Source: Ruegeria arenilitoris (GTDB lineage Bacteria; Pseudomonadota; Alphaproteobacteria; Rhodobacterales; Rhodobacteraceae). From it: a DNA stretch of 64,000 nt. The stretch lies in NCBI RefSeq assembly GCF_013032445.1, contig NZ_WQCA01000007.1, forward strand, positions 62,001 through 126,000, written 5' to 3'. The notes under the pieces were generated by a model that did not search any database, was not told the DNA's origin, and was given only the letters and a program-made list of their open reading frames with translations. Position numbers and translations under genes: made by a program. Position 1 is the stretch's first letter. Every line of letters begins with the position of its first letter. Positions 26,991 to 35,546 of this stretch are shown one piece after another.

Positions 26991-28073
26991 ATGATAGTGT
27001 TGGAGAAACGGCCGCAGCCGTCCAAGGCGTGGTCTTATGCCACCCCTCTGGTCGCCGTGCTCGCAACGATGGTGTTCGGCGGCATTCTGTTCGCCATTCT
27101 GGGTAAGAACCCGGTCGAGGCCATCGGCACAATCTTCTGGGAACCCCTGTTCGGTGAGTTCGCCTTTTACTACCGCCCGCAATTGCTGGTGAAAGGCGCG
27201 CCGCTGGTGCTGATCGCCATTGGTCTGTCGCTGGGTTTTCGGGCTGGTATCTGGAATATCGGTGCCGAGGGTCAGTACATCATGGGCGCTATTTTCGGAG
27301 CGGGGGCAGGTCTGGCCTTCTACCCGCTGGACGCGTTCTACATCTTTCCGATCATGGTGATCGCAGGGGCGTTTGGCGGCTGGCTGTGGGCGATGATCCC
27401 GGCCTTCTTGAAAGTCCGTTTTGGCACCAACGAAATCCTTGTGTCGCTGATGCTGGTCTATGTGGCCGAGCAGATGTTGGCCTCGGTTTCACTGGGTCTG
27501 TTAAAGAACCCTGAAGGGTTTGGCTTTCCCGGCTCGCGCAACCTGCAATCCTATGACAGCGCGCATAATGCCGAACTGATTGCCGGATCTGGTATGCACT
27601 GGGGTGTCGTGACAGCCCTAATCGCTGTGATCTTTGCCTATGTACTACTGAACCGGCACATGCTGGGTTTCCACATCCGCCTGACCGGAGAAGCACCCCG
27701 CGCGGCCAAATTCGCAGGCGTAAACCCGGCCCGTCTGATCCTGTTCTGTCTGGGCCTGTCCGGCGCTCTGGCCGGTCTGGCGGGGATGTTCGAAGTTTCA
27801 GGTCCTTCGGGCGTGGTCAGCATCGACTTTAACGTCGGCTACGGTTTCACCGCGATCATCGTGGCCTTTCTGGGCCGTCTGCATCCGGTGGGTATACTGC
27901 TGGCCGGCGGCCTGATGGCGCTGACTTACATTGGCGGTGAAATCGCGCAGTCCCAACTGGGTCTGCCTGCCGCAGCCATTCAGGTGTTTCAGGGTATGTT
28001 GTTGTTCTTCCTGCTGGCATTCGATCTTCTGACAAACTACCGCATCCGTGCGGCCCGTAGCGAGGTAGCATAA
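26991..28073 (+). CDS. ABC transporter permease, nucleoside/purine type
   Basis: A 360-residue inner-membrane permease with about eight to ten segments. The signature region GLSLGFRAGIWNIGAEGQYI near residue 75 is typical of the BMP-linked branched-chain/sugar permeases (YufP-like), as is the EAA-like loop around LTGEAPRAAKFAGVN near residue 226. It pairs with the next permease to form a heterodimeric channel. Its stop overlaps the start of the second permease by one base. Confidence 0.9.
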   Translation: MIVLEKRPQPSKAWSYATPLVAVLATMVFGGILFAILGKNPVEAIGTIFWEPLFGEFAFYYRPQLLVKGAPLVLIAIGLSLGFRAGIWNIGAEGQYIMGAIFGAGAGLAFYPLDAFYIFPIMVIAGAFGGWLWAMIPAFLKVRFGTNEILVSLMLVYVAEQMLASVSLGLLKNPEGFGFPGSRNLQSYDSAHNAELIAGSGMHWGVVTALIAVIFAYVLLNRHMLGFHIRLTGEAPRAAKFAGVNPARLILFCLGLSGALAGLAGMFEVSGPSGVVSIDFNVGYGFTAIIVAFLGRLHPVGILLAGGLMALTYIGGEIAQSQLGLPAAAIQVFQGMLLFFLLAFDLLTNYRIRAARSEVA

Positions 28074-28993
28074 TGGACCTTGGTGAGATTAACCCCGTCC
28101 TCTTGGTCGCCTCGTTGATGGTGGCCGCAACCCCCCTGCTACTGGCCGCGATCGGAGAGCTGGTCGTCGAAAAGGCAGGCGTCCTGAACCTTGGCGTCGA
28201 GGGCATGATGATCGTAGGTGCGATCAGCGGCTTTGCGATATCGGTCGAGACAGGATCACCCTGGCTGGGCTTTGTCGCGGCAGCCATTGGCGGAGCGGTA
28301 CTGTCATTACTGTTCGTGCTGCTGACACAAGTGGCACTGGCCAACCAAGTCGCCAGTGGGCTTGCCCTGACCCTATTCGGTCTCGGTTTCAGCGCGCTGA
28401 TGGGGCAGAGCTATGTGGGCGTAAAGCCACCCGACATGGGCGAAATCCATATCCCGGTTATCAGTGATATACCGGTGATCGGCCCGATCCTGTTCCAGCA
28501 TGACCCGATCCTCTATGTCGGCATCGCTCTGACGGCCGCAGTTTGGGCAACGCTGAAATACACGCGCGTCGGTCTGATTCTGCGAGCGGTGGGTGAAAAC
28601 CACGATGCCGCGCACGCCCTTGGCTACAAGGTCATCAAAATCCGTATCATGGCGATCCTGTTCGGCGGAGCCTGTGCGGGCCTTGGCGGTGCCTATATCA
28701 GCCTGATCCGCGTGCCCCAATGGACCGAAGGCATGACCGCCGGTGTCGGCTGGATTGCTCTGGCCCTGGTGGTGTTTGCCAGCTGGAAGCCATGGCGTGC
28801 CTTGCTGGGTGCCTATTTGTTCGGCGGCATCACAGTGTTGCAGCTTAATTTGCAGGCAGCGGGCGTTGCCATTCCTGTCGAGTATCTGGCAATGTCGCCC
28901 TATATCATCACGATCCTTGTGCTTGTGATCCTTTCGGCCGACAAGAGCAGCGCACCTGCCGCACTGGGCCGGACCTTCCATGCCTCGCACTAG
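28073..28993 (+). CDS. second ABC transporter permease, nucleoside/purine type
   Basis: A 306-residue permease with about eight segments, YufQ-like. It shows GELVVEKAGVLNLGVEGMMI near residue 25 and RAVGENHDAAHALGYKVIKI near residue 169, the two conserved loops of this family. It follows the first permease without a gap and precedes the binding-protein gene by 34 bases that contain GGGGAG before its ATG. Confidence 0.9.
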   Translation: MDLGEINPVLLVASLMVAATPLLLAAIGELVVEKAGVLNLGVEGMMIVGAISGFAISVETGSPWLGFVAAAIGGAVLSLLFVLLTQVALANQVASGLALTLFGLGFSALMGQSYVGVKPPDMGEIHIPVISDIPVIGPILFQHDPILYVGIALTAAVWATLKYTRVGLILRAVGENHDAAHALGYKVIKIRIMAILFGGACAGLGGAYISLIRVPQWTEGMTAGVGWIALALVVFASWKPWRALLGAYLFGGITVLQLNLQAAGVAIPVEYLAMSPYIITILVLVILSADKSSAPAALGRTFHASH

Positions 28994-29027
28994 ACGGGGC
29001 CAACTGAACCAACTTGGGGAGTAACAC

Positions 29028-30101
29028 ATGAAAATCACTACACTTCTGGCAAGCGCCGCAATGGCGCTGGGTCTGGCCTCGGGGGCCATGGCCGAAGACA
29101 AAACCAAAGTCGGTTTCGTCTATGTCGGCCCCGTCGGCGACGGCGGCTGGACCTACGAACACAACAAAGGCCGTCTGGCCGTAGAAGAAGAGTTCGGCGA
29201 CAAGGTTGAGACCGTCTTCGTCGAGTCCGTTCCCGAAGGTCCCGACGCCGAACGCGTCATGACCCAGATGGCACTGGAAGGTGCTGACCTGATCTTTACC
29301 ACCTCGTTCGGCTACATGGACCCAACCATCAACGTGGCCAAGAAATTCCCGAACGTGAAGTTCGAACACGCGACCGGCTATAAGACGGCACCAAACGTCT
29401 CGGTCTATTCCGCACGTTTCTATGAAGGTCGCGCTGTCCAGGGCCACATCGCAGGTAAAATGACCAAGTCGAACACCATCGGTTATATCGGTTCGTACCC
29501 GATCCCCGAAGTGATCCGCGGCATCAACTCGGCCTATATCCACGCCAAGAAGGTGAACCCGGATGTCGAGTTCAAGATCGTCTGGGCCTACACTTGGTTC
29601 GATCCAGCGAAAGAGGCCGATGCCGCAACCGTTCTGATCGAACAGGGCGCGGACGTGATCCTGCAGCACACCGACTCGACCGCGCCGCAAGCGGCTGCGC
29701 AAGAGGCGGGCAATGTCATCACCTTCGGTCAGGCATCTGACATGAGCGAATACGCACCGTTCCCGCGCGTGTCGTCGATCATCGACAACTGGGCGCCCTA
29801 CTACATCGCGCGCACCCAGGCCGTCATGGACGGGTCGTGGGAGACCGTGAACACCTGGGACGGTATCAAGGAAGGCATGGTTGAGATCGGTGAGATTTCT
29901 GACGCCGTTCCTGCCGACGTCAAAGAAGAAGCGCTGGCGATGAAAGCCGCCATGGCCGCAGGTGAATACCACCCCTTCACCGGCCCGCTGAAAAAGCAGG
30001 ACGGAAGTGACTGGCTGGGTGAAGGCGAAACCGCAGATGACGGTACTCTGGCAGGCATGAACTTCTATGTCGAAGGACTGGAAGGCGAAATCCCGCAGTA
30101 A
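29028..30101 (+). CDS. BMP-family substrate-binding protein
   Basis: A 357-residue periplasmic binding protein. The signal peptide is KITTLLASAAMALGLASGAM with cleavage near AMA-ED at residue 23; there is no lipobox Cys, so it is soluble rather than a lipoprotein. Residues about 25-340 match the basic membrane protein (BMP/Med) fold: KVGFVYVGPVGDGGWTYEHN at the start and DLIFTTSFGYMDPTINVA near residue 86. BMP proteins bind purine nucleosides. It is the last gene of the xdh-ABC operon and is followed by a strong terminator. Confidence 0.9.
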   Translation: MKITTLLASAAMALGLASGAMAEDKTKVGFVYVGPVGDGGWTYEHNKGRLAVEEEFGDKVETVFVESVPEGPDAERVMTQMALEGADLIFTTSFGYMDPTINVAKKFPNVKFEHATGYKTAPNVSVYSARFYEGRAVQGHIAGKMTKSNTIGYIGSYPIPEVIRGINSAYIHAKKVNPDVEFKIVWAYTWFDPAKEADAATVLIEQGADVILQHTDSTAPQAAAQEAGNVITFGQASDMSEYAPFPRVSSIIDNWAPYYIARTQAVMDGSWETVNTWDGIKEGMVEIGEISDAVPADVKEEALAMKAAMAAGEYHPFTGPLKKQDGSDWLGEGETADDGTLAGMNFYVEGLEGEIPQ

Positions 30102-30123
30102 GCCGCACGGCATACACACTTGA

Positions 30124-30151
30124 GGGCTGGCCTTGTGGCCGGCCCTTTTTT
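30124..30151 (+). terminator. rho-independent terminator of the xdh-ABC operon
   Basis: Stem GGGCTGGCC with GGCCGGCCC (one G-T or mismatch position tolerated), loop TTGT, then six T, starting 23 bases after the binding-protein stop codon. This is a classic intrinsic terminator. Confidence 0.85.
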
Positions 30152-30199
30152 GTTGCGTGGCAACTTGACGAGCAAAGCCGCGCCAGACCTGATAGGCAC

Positions 30200-31594
30200 A
30201 TGAACAGCGGTCAGACTGAACCCCCAACACGAACCAAAGCACAGGACCACAGTCGATGGTGGATACTGGGCGCAATGGGGGCGATCCTCGGGGTCATTCT
30301 ACTGGATGAAACGGTTGTCAGTGTCGCATTGCCAACAATACGGGATGACCTGAACCTCTCACCGCTGGATGCGCATTGGGTGGTGAATATTTACCTGCTG
30401 GTGCTGGCCTGCTTTGCCGGTGCTGCGGGCCGATTGGGTGACATTCTGGGCGTCCGGGTATTGCTGAGCGCGGGTCTGCTGATCTTTGGCGTCTCTTCGG
30501 CTTTGGGTGGGTTTGCCGATAGCGGACTTGCTCTGCTGATCGCCCGCGCGGTTCAGGGTATCGGAGCGGCGCTGATCTTCCCATTATCGTTGGTCGTGCT
30601 GATCCAATCCTTCGACGAAAACGAACGCGGACTTGCCTTGGGTCTTTACGGCGGAATTGGCACCGTCTTCCTGTCCATGGGGCCGCTGGTCGGAGGCGTG
30701 CTAACCGAATATCTTTCATGGCGTTGGATCTTCTGGGTCAATCCGCCCATCGTTCTGGCCGTTGCGGCAATTGCCTGGACCTTCTGGCGCGACCCACCGC
30801 ACCTGCCCGAGCTTGGGTTTGACTGGAAGGGCCTGTTGCTACTGGTACCCGGACTGGCAGCACTGGTATTCGCGATCATGGAGGGGCCAGACCGGGGCTG
30901 GAACCAGCCCGAGGTGCTGGTGGCGTCGCTCGCTGGACTTGCAGCACTAGGATTGTTTGTTCGGGTCGAGCGCGGACGTACAACGCCACTGATCGCAGTC
31001 TCGCTGTTTTCCAACCCCGGCTTCGCGGCTGCAAACATGATCCTCTTCACCGCTCAATTCGGCAAGATCGCCTTGTTTGTCTTTGGCGCGTCCTATTTCC
31101 AAACCAAACTTGGCTATGCGCCACTGGCCGCCGGGGCCGCGTTGTTGCCCATTGCGTTTCCGCAGGTTTTTGTGGCCCCAGTCGCGGGCAAAGTCGCGGA
31201 TAAATTCGGCACGCGCCGCCCATCGCTGACCGGGACGGCTCTCGGCACCTGTGCTATTGGCTTGGTCACGTTGGGAATGCACTTGGGCATCACCGCCCTC
31301 ATCTACTTGGGGTATGTGTTGTGGGGCTGCTGCGTGCCATTTCTGTTCGTCCCGCCCCGGCGTGCGATCATGTCTGCCGTGCCGCAGGAACTGCACGGTC
31401 AGGCCAGCGGAATCTCCATGACGTTCCAATTGTTGGGGGGTACGGTCGGCATGGCCTTGGGCAGTTCGGTCTACGCCATCACCAGTTCATACACGTGGGT
31501 CTTTTGCTTCGTCGCTGTTTTCGCCGCCTGTGTCCTGGCCTATTCTTTTGCCTCCCTCACCGAGGCGAAAACGCCCGACCGCGCAACCAAATGA
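30200..31594 (+). CDS. MFS efflux transporter, DHA2 family
   Basis: A 464-residue transporter with about fourteen membrane segments, as in EmrB/QacA drug-proton antiporters. Motif D1 appears as VILLDETVVSVALPTIRDDL near residue 33, motif A as GRLGDILGVRVLL near residue 77, and motif C-like residues as GPLVGGVLTEYLSWRWIFWV near residue 155. The cargo is unknown; toxic hydrophobic compounds are usual for the family. It is convergent with a HlyD gene 20 bases away, which is interesting because DHA2 pumps often work with HlyD partners, but here they are on opposite strands. Confidence 0.87.
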   Translation: MNSGQTEPPTRTKAQDHSRWWILGAMGAILGVILLDETVVSVALPTIRDDLNLSPLDAHWVVNIYLLVLACFAGAAGRLGDILGVRVLLSAGLLIFGVSSALGGFADSGLALLIARAVQGIGAALIFPLSLVVLIQSFDENERGLALGLYGGIGTVFLSMGPLVGGVLTEYLSWRWIFWVNPPIVLAVAAIAWTFWRDPPHLPELGFDWKGLLLLVPGLAALVFAIMEGPDRGWNQPEVLVASLAGLAALGLFVRVERGRTTPLIAVSLFSNPGFAAANMILFTAQFGKIALFVFGASYFQTKLGYAPLAAGAALLPIAFPQVFVAPVAGKVADKFGTRRPSLTGTALGTCAIGLVTLGMHLGITALIYLGYVLWGCCVPFLFVPPRRAIMSAVPQELHGQASGISMTFQLLGGTVGMALGSSVYAITSSYTWVFCFVAVFAACVLAYSFASLTEAKTPDRATK

Positions 31595-31613
31595 CGGCGC
31601 GACCGGGTTTGGT

Positions 31614-32846
31614 TCAGTGGCCGGTCAGAACCAGCGTATTCACCGGCATCAGGATCAAACGAAGGCGCAGACCCGCCGCATGAACTACGCCGATCGTGTC
31701 GATCACATGCAGGGCGGCAGATTGCCAAAAACCCAGTTCCTCGTGCTCAAGTCGTTCGTGATTGTCGGTATAGACATTGGCCAGACAGTTACTGCCCGGC
31801 GGAATGTCGTTGGCCATGCCTTTGTAAAGCGGCTCCATATACACCAGAATCGAGCCCGGGTTGTTGTTGGTCTGCACGTCCCGCAATTCATCGGAGGGAC
31901 GGATTTGCCCCGATGGGATCACGTCTTGCACCTCAACCACGACCATCGGGATGACTGTGAAGGGTTTGGTCATACAACCCAGTTCACCAATCATGCCGGG
32001 TTTGATGACCTGAGCCGACATCTGGTTGAAAGCGGCCTCAAAACGGTCGTGACCCGAACTTGATGGAACCAAAATGCCCGCCGGGCGCAACAATGGGCTG
32101 ACGTAATCACCAACCTGAAGGCCGAACTGTTCAACCCGACCCGTCACTCCCGCGCTGATCACAGTCTTGTCCAACTCGGTCAACGCGGCATCCAGCTGCG
32201 CGTTGGCGCTGACCAGTTGGGCGGGGATCAACTCTTCGATCTGTTGAACGACAGCGGCACGCTGCGCCTCTGCCGCCCTCAGTTGCGCCTCACGTTCGGC
32301 CACCAGGTTTTCCAGCCGGTCGATCTCGGCCAGTCTTACCGCACTGGACCCTTCGTCTCGCAGCGTGGTGTTACGCTCAAGATCCTCAAGCGATTGATCC
32401 AGAGAGGCGCGGGCACCGGCAATCCCGGCTTCGGCCTCGGCCAAATCGGTTTCCGCCACTTTCAACGAGGCCTGCACCTGAGCGATCTGGGCATGGGCTG
32501 ACTCGACCATGGCGGTCTGGGTGAAATCCTCGATCCGGAAAATCGGCTGGCCTGCAACAACCTGCTGGTTGTTGGTGACGTACACCTCGGACACGCGCCC
32601 GCCCAGTTGGGGCAGGATCGTCACGGTGCGGAAATACGAAGCAGCCGTTTTGCTGGCGGGGTGGAAATAAAACAGCGTGGTGATCACCGTCAGCGCCAGA
32701 ATGGCACAGGTGGTCAGGCCCCAGCGCAGTTCGTACCACATGGTGAACAGCGTGATTTCATGACCAATCCGCTTGCCCTGCACAAAGCGGCGAAACAGAT
32801 AGTCGGGCAGCACCGTTACCAGCGCGCACATCAATGTCTCAAGCAT
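31614..32846 (-). CDS. HlyD-family membrane fusion protein (YiaV-like)
   Basis: A 410-residue protein with an N-terminal membrane anchor near residues 45-70 (LTTCAILALTVITTLFYFHP). The first lipoyl half reads TILPQLGGRVSEVYVTNNQQ. A long coiled coil rich in Ala, Glu and Arg covers about residues 115-230, and the second half-motif near residue 255 is TVISAGVTGRVEQFGLQVGD. It would bridge an inner-membrane pump and the periplasm. Its partner gene three bases upstream encodes a DUF3302 protein, the same pair as yiaV-yiaW of Escherichia coli. Confidence 0.86.
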   Translation of the reverse strand: MLETLMCALVTVLPDYLFRRFVQGKRIGHEITLFTMWYELRWGLTTCAILALTVITTLFYFHPASKTAASYFRTVTILPQLGGRVSEVYVTNNQQVVAGQPIFRIEDFTQTAMVESAHAQIAQVQASLKVAETDLAEAEAGIAGARASLDQSLEDLERNTTLRDEGSSAVRLAEIDRLENLVAEREAQLRAAEAQRAAVVQQIEELIPAQLVSANAQLDAALTELDKTVISAGVTGRVEQFGLQVGDYVSPLLRPAGILVPSSSGHDRFEAAFNQMSAQVIKPGMIGELGCMTKPFTVIPMVVVEVQDVIPSGQIRPSDELRDVQTNNNPGSILVYMEPLYKGMANDIPPGSNCLANVYTDNHERLEHEELGFWQSAALHVIDTIGVVHAAGLRLRLILMPVNTLVLTGH

Positions 32847-32849
32847 GCT

Positions 32850-33254
32850 TCAGTGCTCCTGCTGCGCGGCGGGTTCGGTCGGCTGGGGCGGGACAGGTTC
32901 GGGATGGTCCTGCTTGCCCAAAGACCGGATCGCATCGGCGATGGCCCTCAGCGGGGCGGCAACATCGGGGAACTGGAAACCTGCTACCAGAATGGCGGCA
33001 ACCCAGAACAGGCCATTGTGCGTGAACAGCGCCAACAGGGCCAGAATACCGACCAGTTGGAACTGTGGATGATTGGATTCATGCGCAATCTTTTCGGGGA
33101 TCGAGTGAAGGGTGAAATATCCCACTCCGATCAGAATGATAACCACAACGGTAAAAACGAACATGAACGTTAAAAGAAAATCACTGCCGTCCGCCTGGGT
33201 CACGTAGGACGGAATATGTCCTGTGGCCATCGGGTGTAAATCTACGGTACTCAC
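32850..33254 (-). CDS. DUF3302 inner-membrane protein (YiaW-like)
   Basis: A 134-residue protein with two membrane segments (residues 28-50 and about 68-90). Between them LHSIPEKIAHESNHPQ matches from memory the YiaW pattern LHDIPYLIAKKRNHPH, supporting DUF3302. The C-terminal 25 residues are Pro- and Gln-rich. AGGAGG lies five bases before the GTG start. The function is unknown, but its three-base spacing from the HlyD gene implies one transport complex. Confidence 0.7.
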   Translation of the reverse strand: MSTVDLHPMATGHIPSYVTQADGSDFLLTFMFVFTVVVIILIGVGYFTLHSIPEKIAHESNHPQFQLVGILALLALFTHNGLFWVAAILVAGFQFPDVAAPLRAIADAIRSLGKQDHPEPVPPQPTEPAAQQEH

Positions 33255-33372
33255 CCTGCCCTCCTGTTTCTGTTTGATCCTTCTTTGGATGGGTTGATGC
33301 TCAAATTCAAGCCTGCTTAAAGTTCACAAGTGCTTTAGCCATTGGACACAGTACATTAGCAACAAAGGAAAC

Positions 33373-34446
33373 ATGATAGATTTTCTGATCATTGGTGGCG
33401 GCATTGCTGGACTCAGCACCGGAGCACGCCTGTCGCAACACGGGCGAGTTACCGTTCTCGAGGCTGAAGAAGCGTTAGGCTATCATGCATCGGGCCGTTC
33501 GGCTGCGTTGTTCGAAGAAAGCTATGGCCCACCGTCTGTTGTGGCGCTGAACAAAGCCAGCGCCGATTTCCTGCACAGCGAAAACGGTGGTTATCTGACG
33601 CCGCGCGGGTTGATGCTGGTGGGCCACAAGGATCAGGGCGAGGCGTTCGAACAGGACGTGGCGGACCTGAGCATGCAGATCGTCCCAACAAAAGAGGCGC
33701 GAGTCCGCATACCGATCCTCGACCCTGCGACGTTGGGTTTTACCGCCGTCAGCAATGCCGCGTTCGACATTGATACAGACAGATTGTTGCAGGATTTCGC
33801 CCGCGTCATCCGCGGCAATGGTGGTGAGGTTCTAACCAAAGCCAAGGTTTCCGCTATTCGCAAAGACCGCCGTTGGATCGTCGAGGCCGGAGGTGCCTAC
33901 GAAGCCCGCACCCTGATCAATGCCGCTGGCGCCTGGGTGGACGAGATCGCCGCCTTGGCCGGGATTGCCCCGATTGGGATCATTCCGAAACGCAGGTCGA
34001 TGGCACGCCTGCCTGCGCCGGGCGGGCACGACGTGAAAGACTGGCCGATGATGCTGGGCGTGGCCGAGGCGTGGTATGCCAAACCCGATGCGGGCAAGCT
34101 GCTGGTGTCGCCGTCCGAGGCCGACCCGGTGCCGCCACAAGATGCCTATGCCGACGATATGGTGCTGGCCGAAGGTCTGGCCCGGTACGAAGAAATGGTC
34201 ACCGAGCCTGTCACGCGGGTCGAAACAAACTGGGCGGGGTTGCGCAGCTTTGCGCCGGATGGAACCCTTGTGCTGGGGTCGGATCCGTCCGATCCGTCAT
34301 TCGTCTGGGCCGCAGGTCAGGGTGGGTACGGGTTCCAGACCTCGCCAGCCGCGTCACGACTGGTCTCGGACCTTGTGATCGGCGCGGTTTCTGAACTGGA
34401 TGCGGAAACAATTGAGGCACTCAAACCGGAAAGGCTACGCCAATGA
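33373..34446 (+). CDS. FAD-dependent amine/hydroxy acid oxidoreductase (DAO family)
   Basis: A 357-residue flavoenzyme. The dinucleotide-binding fold begins at residue 2 (IDFLIIGGGIAGLSTGARLS), the acidic end of strand two is in VTVLEAEEALGYHASGRSAA, and the C-terminal FAD contact is AAGQGGYGFQTSPAASRLVS near residue 315. This is the DAO fold of D-amino acid and glycine oxidases; the substrate cannot be read. AAAGGA precedes the ATG. The stop overlaps the DUF938 methyltransferase start by four bases. Confidence 0.86.
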   Translation: MIDFLIIGGGIAGLSTGARLSQHGRVTVLEAEEALGYHASGRSAALFEESYGPPSVVALNKASADFLHSENGGYLTPRGLMLVGHKDQGEAFEQDVADLSMQIVPTKEARVRIPILDPATLGFTAVSNAAFDIDTDRLLQDFARVIRGNGGEVLTKAKVSAIRKDRRWIVEAGGAYEARTLINAAGAWVDEIAALAGIAPIGIIPKRRSMARLPAPGGHDVKDWPMMLGVAEAWYAKPDAGKLLVSPSEADPVPPQDAYADDMVLAEGLARYEEMVTEPVTRVETNWAGLRSFAPDGTLVLGSDPSDPSFVWAAGQGGYGFQTSPAASRLVSDLVIGAVSELDAETIEALKPERLRQ

Positions 34447-35096
34447 CTAAACGGTCCCTGCCCTCCAACGCCAGCGTTGCCACCGAAGGACAGGACGGGC
34501 GATTGGTTGCACCTGCCGCGAACCGTAATGCCGAGGCGTTGTGTGACCTGCTGGCGCAATGGGCACCGAAGACCGGTCAGGCGCTGGAAATCGCCAGCGG
34601 CACTGGCCAACATGTCAGTGCCTTTGCGCAAACCCTGCCGGACCTCCATTGGCAACCGACCGAGGTTGAACCAGAACGGCGTGCCAGTATCGACGCTTAT
34701 GCCGCCGATCTTCCCAATGTCACGGACGCTGTCGCGCTTAATGCGACAGCGCAAGGGTGGCATGAGGCGTTCACCGGTCAGAACCTGATCGTTCTTATCA
34801 ATCTGCTGCATCTGATCAGCTGGCCGGAAACACAGGTGCTGATTACCGAAACCGCGCACGCGCTGGCGCCGAAGGGGAGGTTCATCCTCTACGGGCCGTT
34901 CAAGCGTTCAGGCCAGCTGACAAGCGACGGAGACCAGCGGTTTCATAGCGCACTAACCCAACAGGACCCCGAGATTGGCTACAAGGACGACAAAGACATT
35001 GCCGCTTGGATGGCAGGGCAGAACCTGACCGTCCTCGAGATTGTCGAAATGCCCGCTAACAATCTGGCCTTCATAGCGGAAAAATCTGACACCTGA
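34443..35096 (+). CDS. DUF938 SAM-dependent methyltransferase-like protein
   Basis: A 217-residue protein of the DUF938 family. Residues about 46-58 (ALEIASGTGQHVSAFA) are the SAM-binding glycine loop, followed by an acidic residue after LHWQPTEVEPERR and by LIVLINLLHLISWPETQVLI. The fold is class I methyltransferase; the substrate is unknown. It overlaps the FAD oxidoreductase gene by four bases, so the two are translationally coupled. Confidence 0.85.
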   Translation: MTKRSLPSNASVATEGQDGRLVAPAANRNAEALCDLLAQWAPKTGQALEIASGTGQHVSAFAQTLPDLHWQPTEVEPERRASIDAYAADLPNVTDAVALNATAQGWHEAFTGQNLIVLINLLHLISWPETQVLITETAHALAPKGRFILYGPFKRSGQLTSDGDQRFHSALTQQDPEIGYKDDKDIAAWMAGQNLTVLEIVEMPANNLAFIAEKSDT

Positions 35097-35165
35097 TCAA
35101 GATCAAGGCCCGACTTAGCGCACCCCAACATATTCCGTTTATCTGATATTAAATGGAATGGTGAC

Positions 35166-35501
35166 ATGAACTGGCAGGACAAGGTCAAAGACACACGCAA
35201 CGGTCTGCGTAACCTCAACGGCGCGATACCCGACGCCACGCGCACGTTCGGAGCGCTCAGCGCTGCGGTCAAACAGGGTGGAACGCTGGATTACAAAACC
35301 AAGGAGTTCATCGCTCTGGGCATGTCCATCGCGATCCGTTGCGAGCCCTGCATCACGCTTCATACTGAGGCCCTGATTAAAGCGGGCGCAACGCGCGAGG
35401 AATTTTCCGATGTGCTGGCCATGGCCGTGCAGATGGGCGGCGGCCCATCGATGATGTATGCCGCCAAGGCACTGGAATGCTACGACGTACTGAGCGCCTG
35501 A
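35166..35501 (+). CDS. AhpD-like carboxymuconolactone decarboxylase family protein
   Basis: A 111-residue all-helical protein. The conserved CxxC with its following His is RCEPCITLHTEALIKAGAT near residue 60, the redox site of AhpD-type peroxidase partners rather than of true carboxymuconolactone decarboxylase. It is 70 bases after the DUF938 gene and ends before a strong terminator. Confidence 0.85.
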   Translation: MNWQDKVKDTRNGLRNLNGAIPDATRTFGALSAAVKQGGTLDYKTKEFIALGMSIAIRCEPCITLHTEALIKAGATREEFSDVLAMAVQMGGGPSMMYAAKALECYDVLSA

Positions 35502-35512
35502 CCCCAAAAGCA

Positions 35513-35540
35513 AAAGGCCCCGGATTTCTCCGGGGCCTTT
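35513..35540. terminator. bidirectional intrinsic terminator
   Basis: Perfect 11-bp stem AAAGGCCCCGG with CCGGGGCCTTT and loop ATTTCT, flanked by A and T runs on its two sides. It can serve both the AhpD-like gene and the convergent GcvT-fused dehydrogenase gene. Confidence 0.85.
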
Positions 35541-35546
35541 GTTTGT

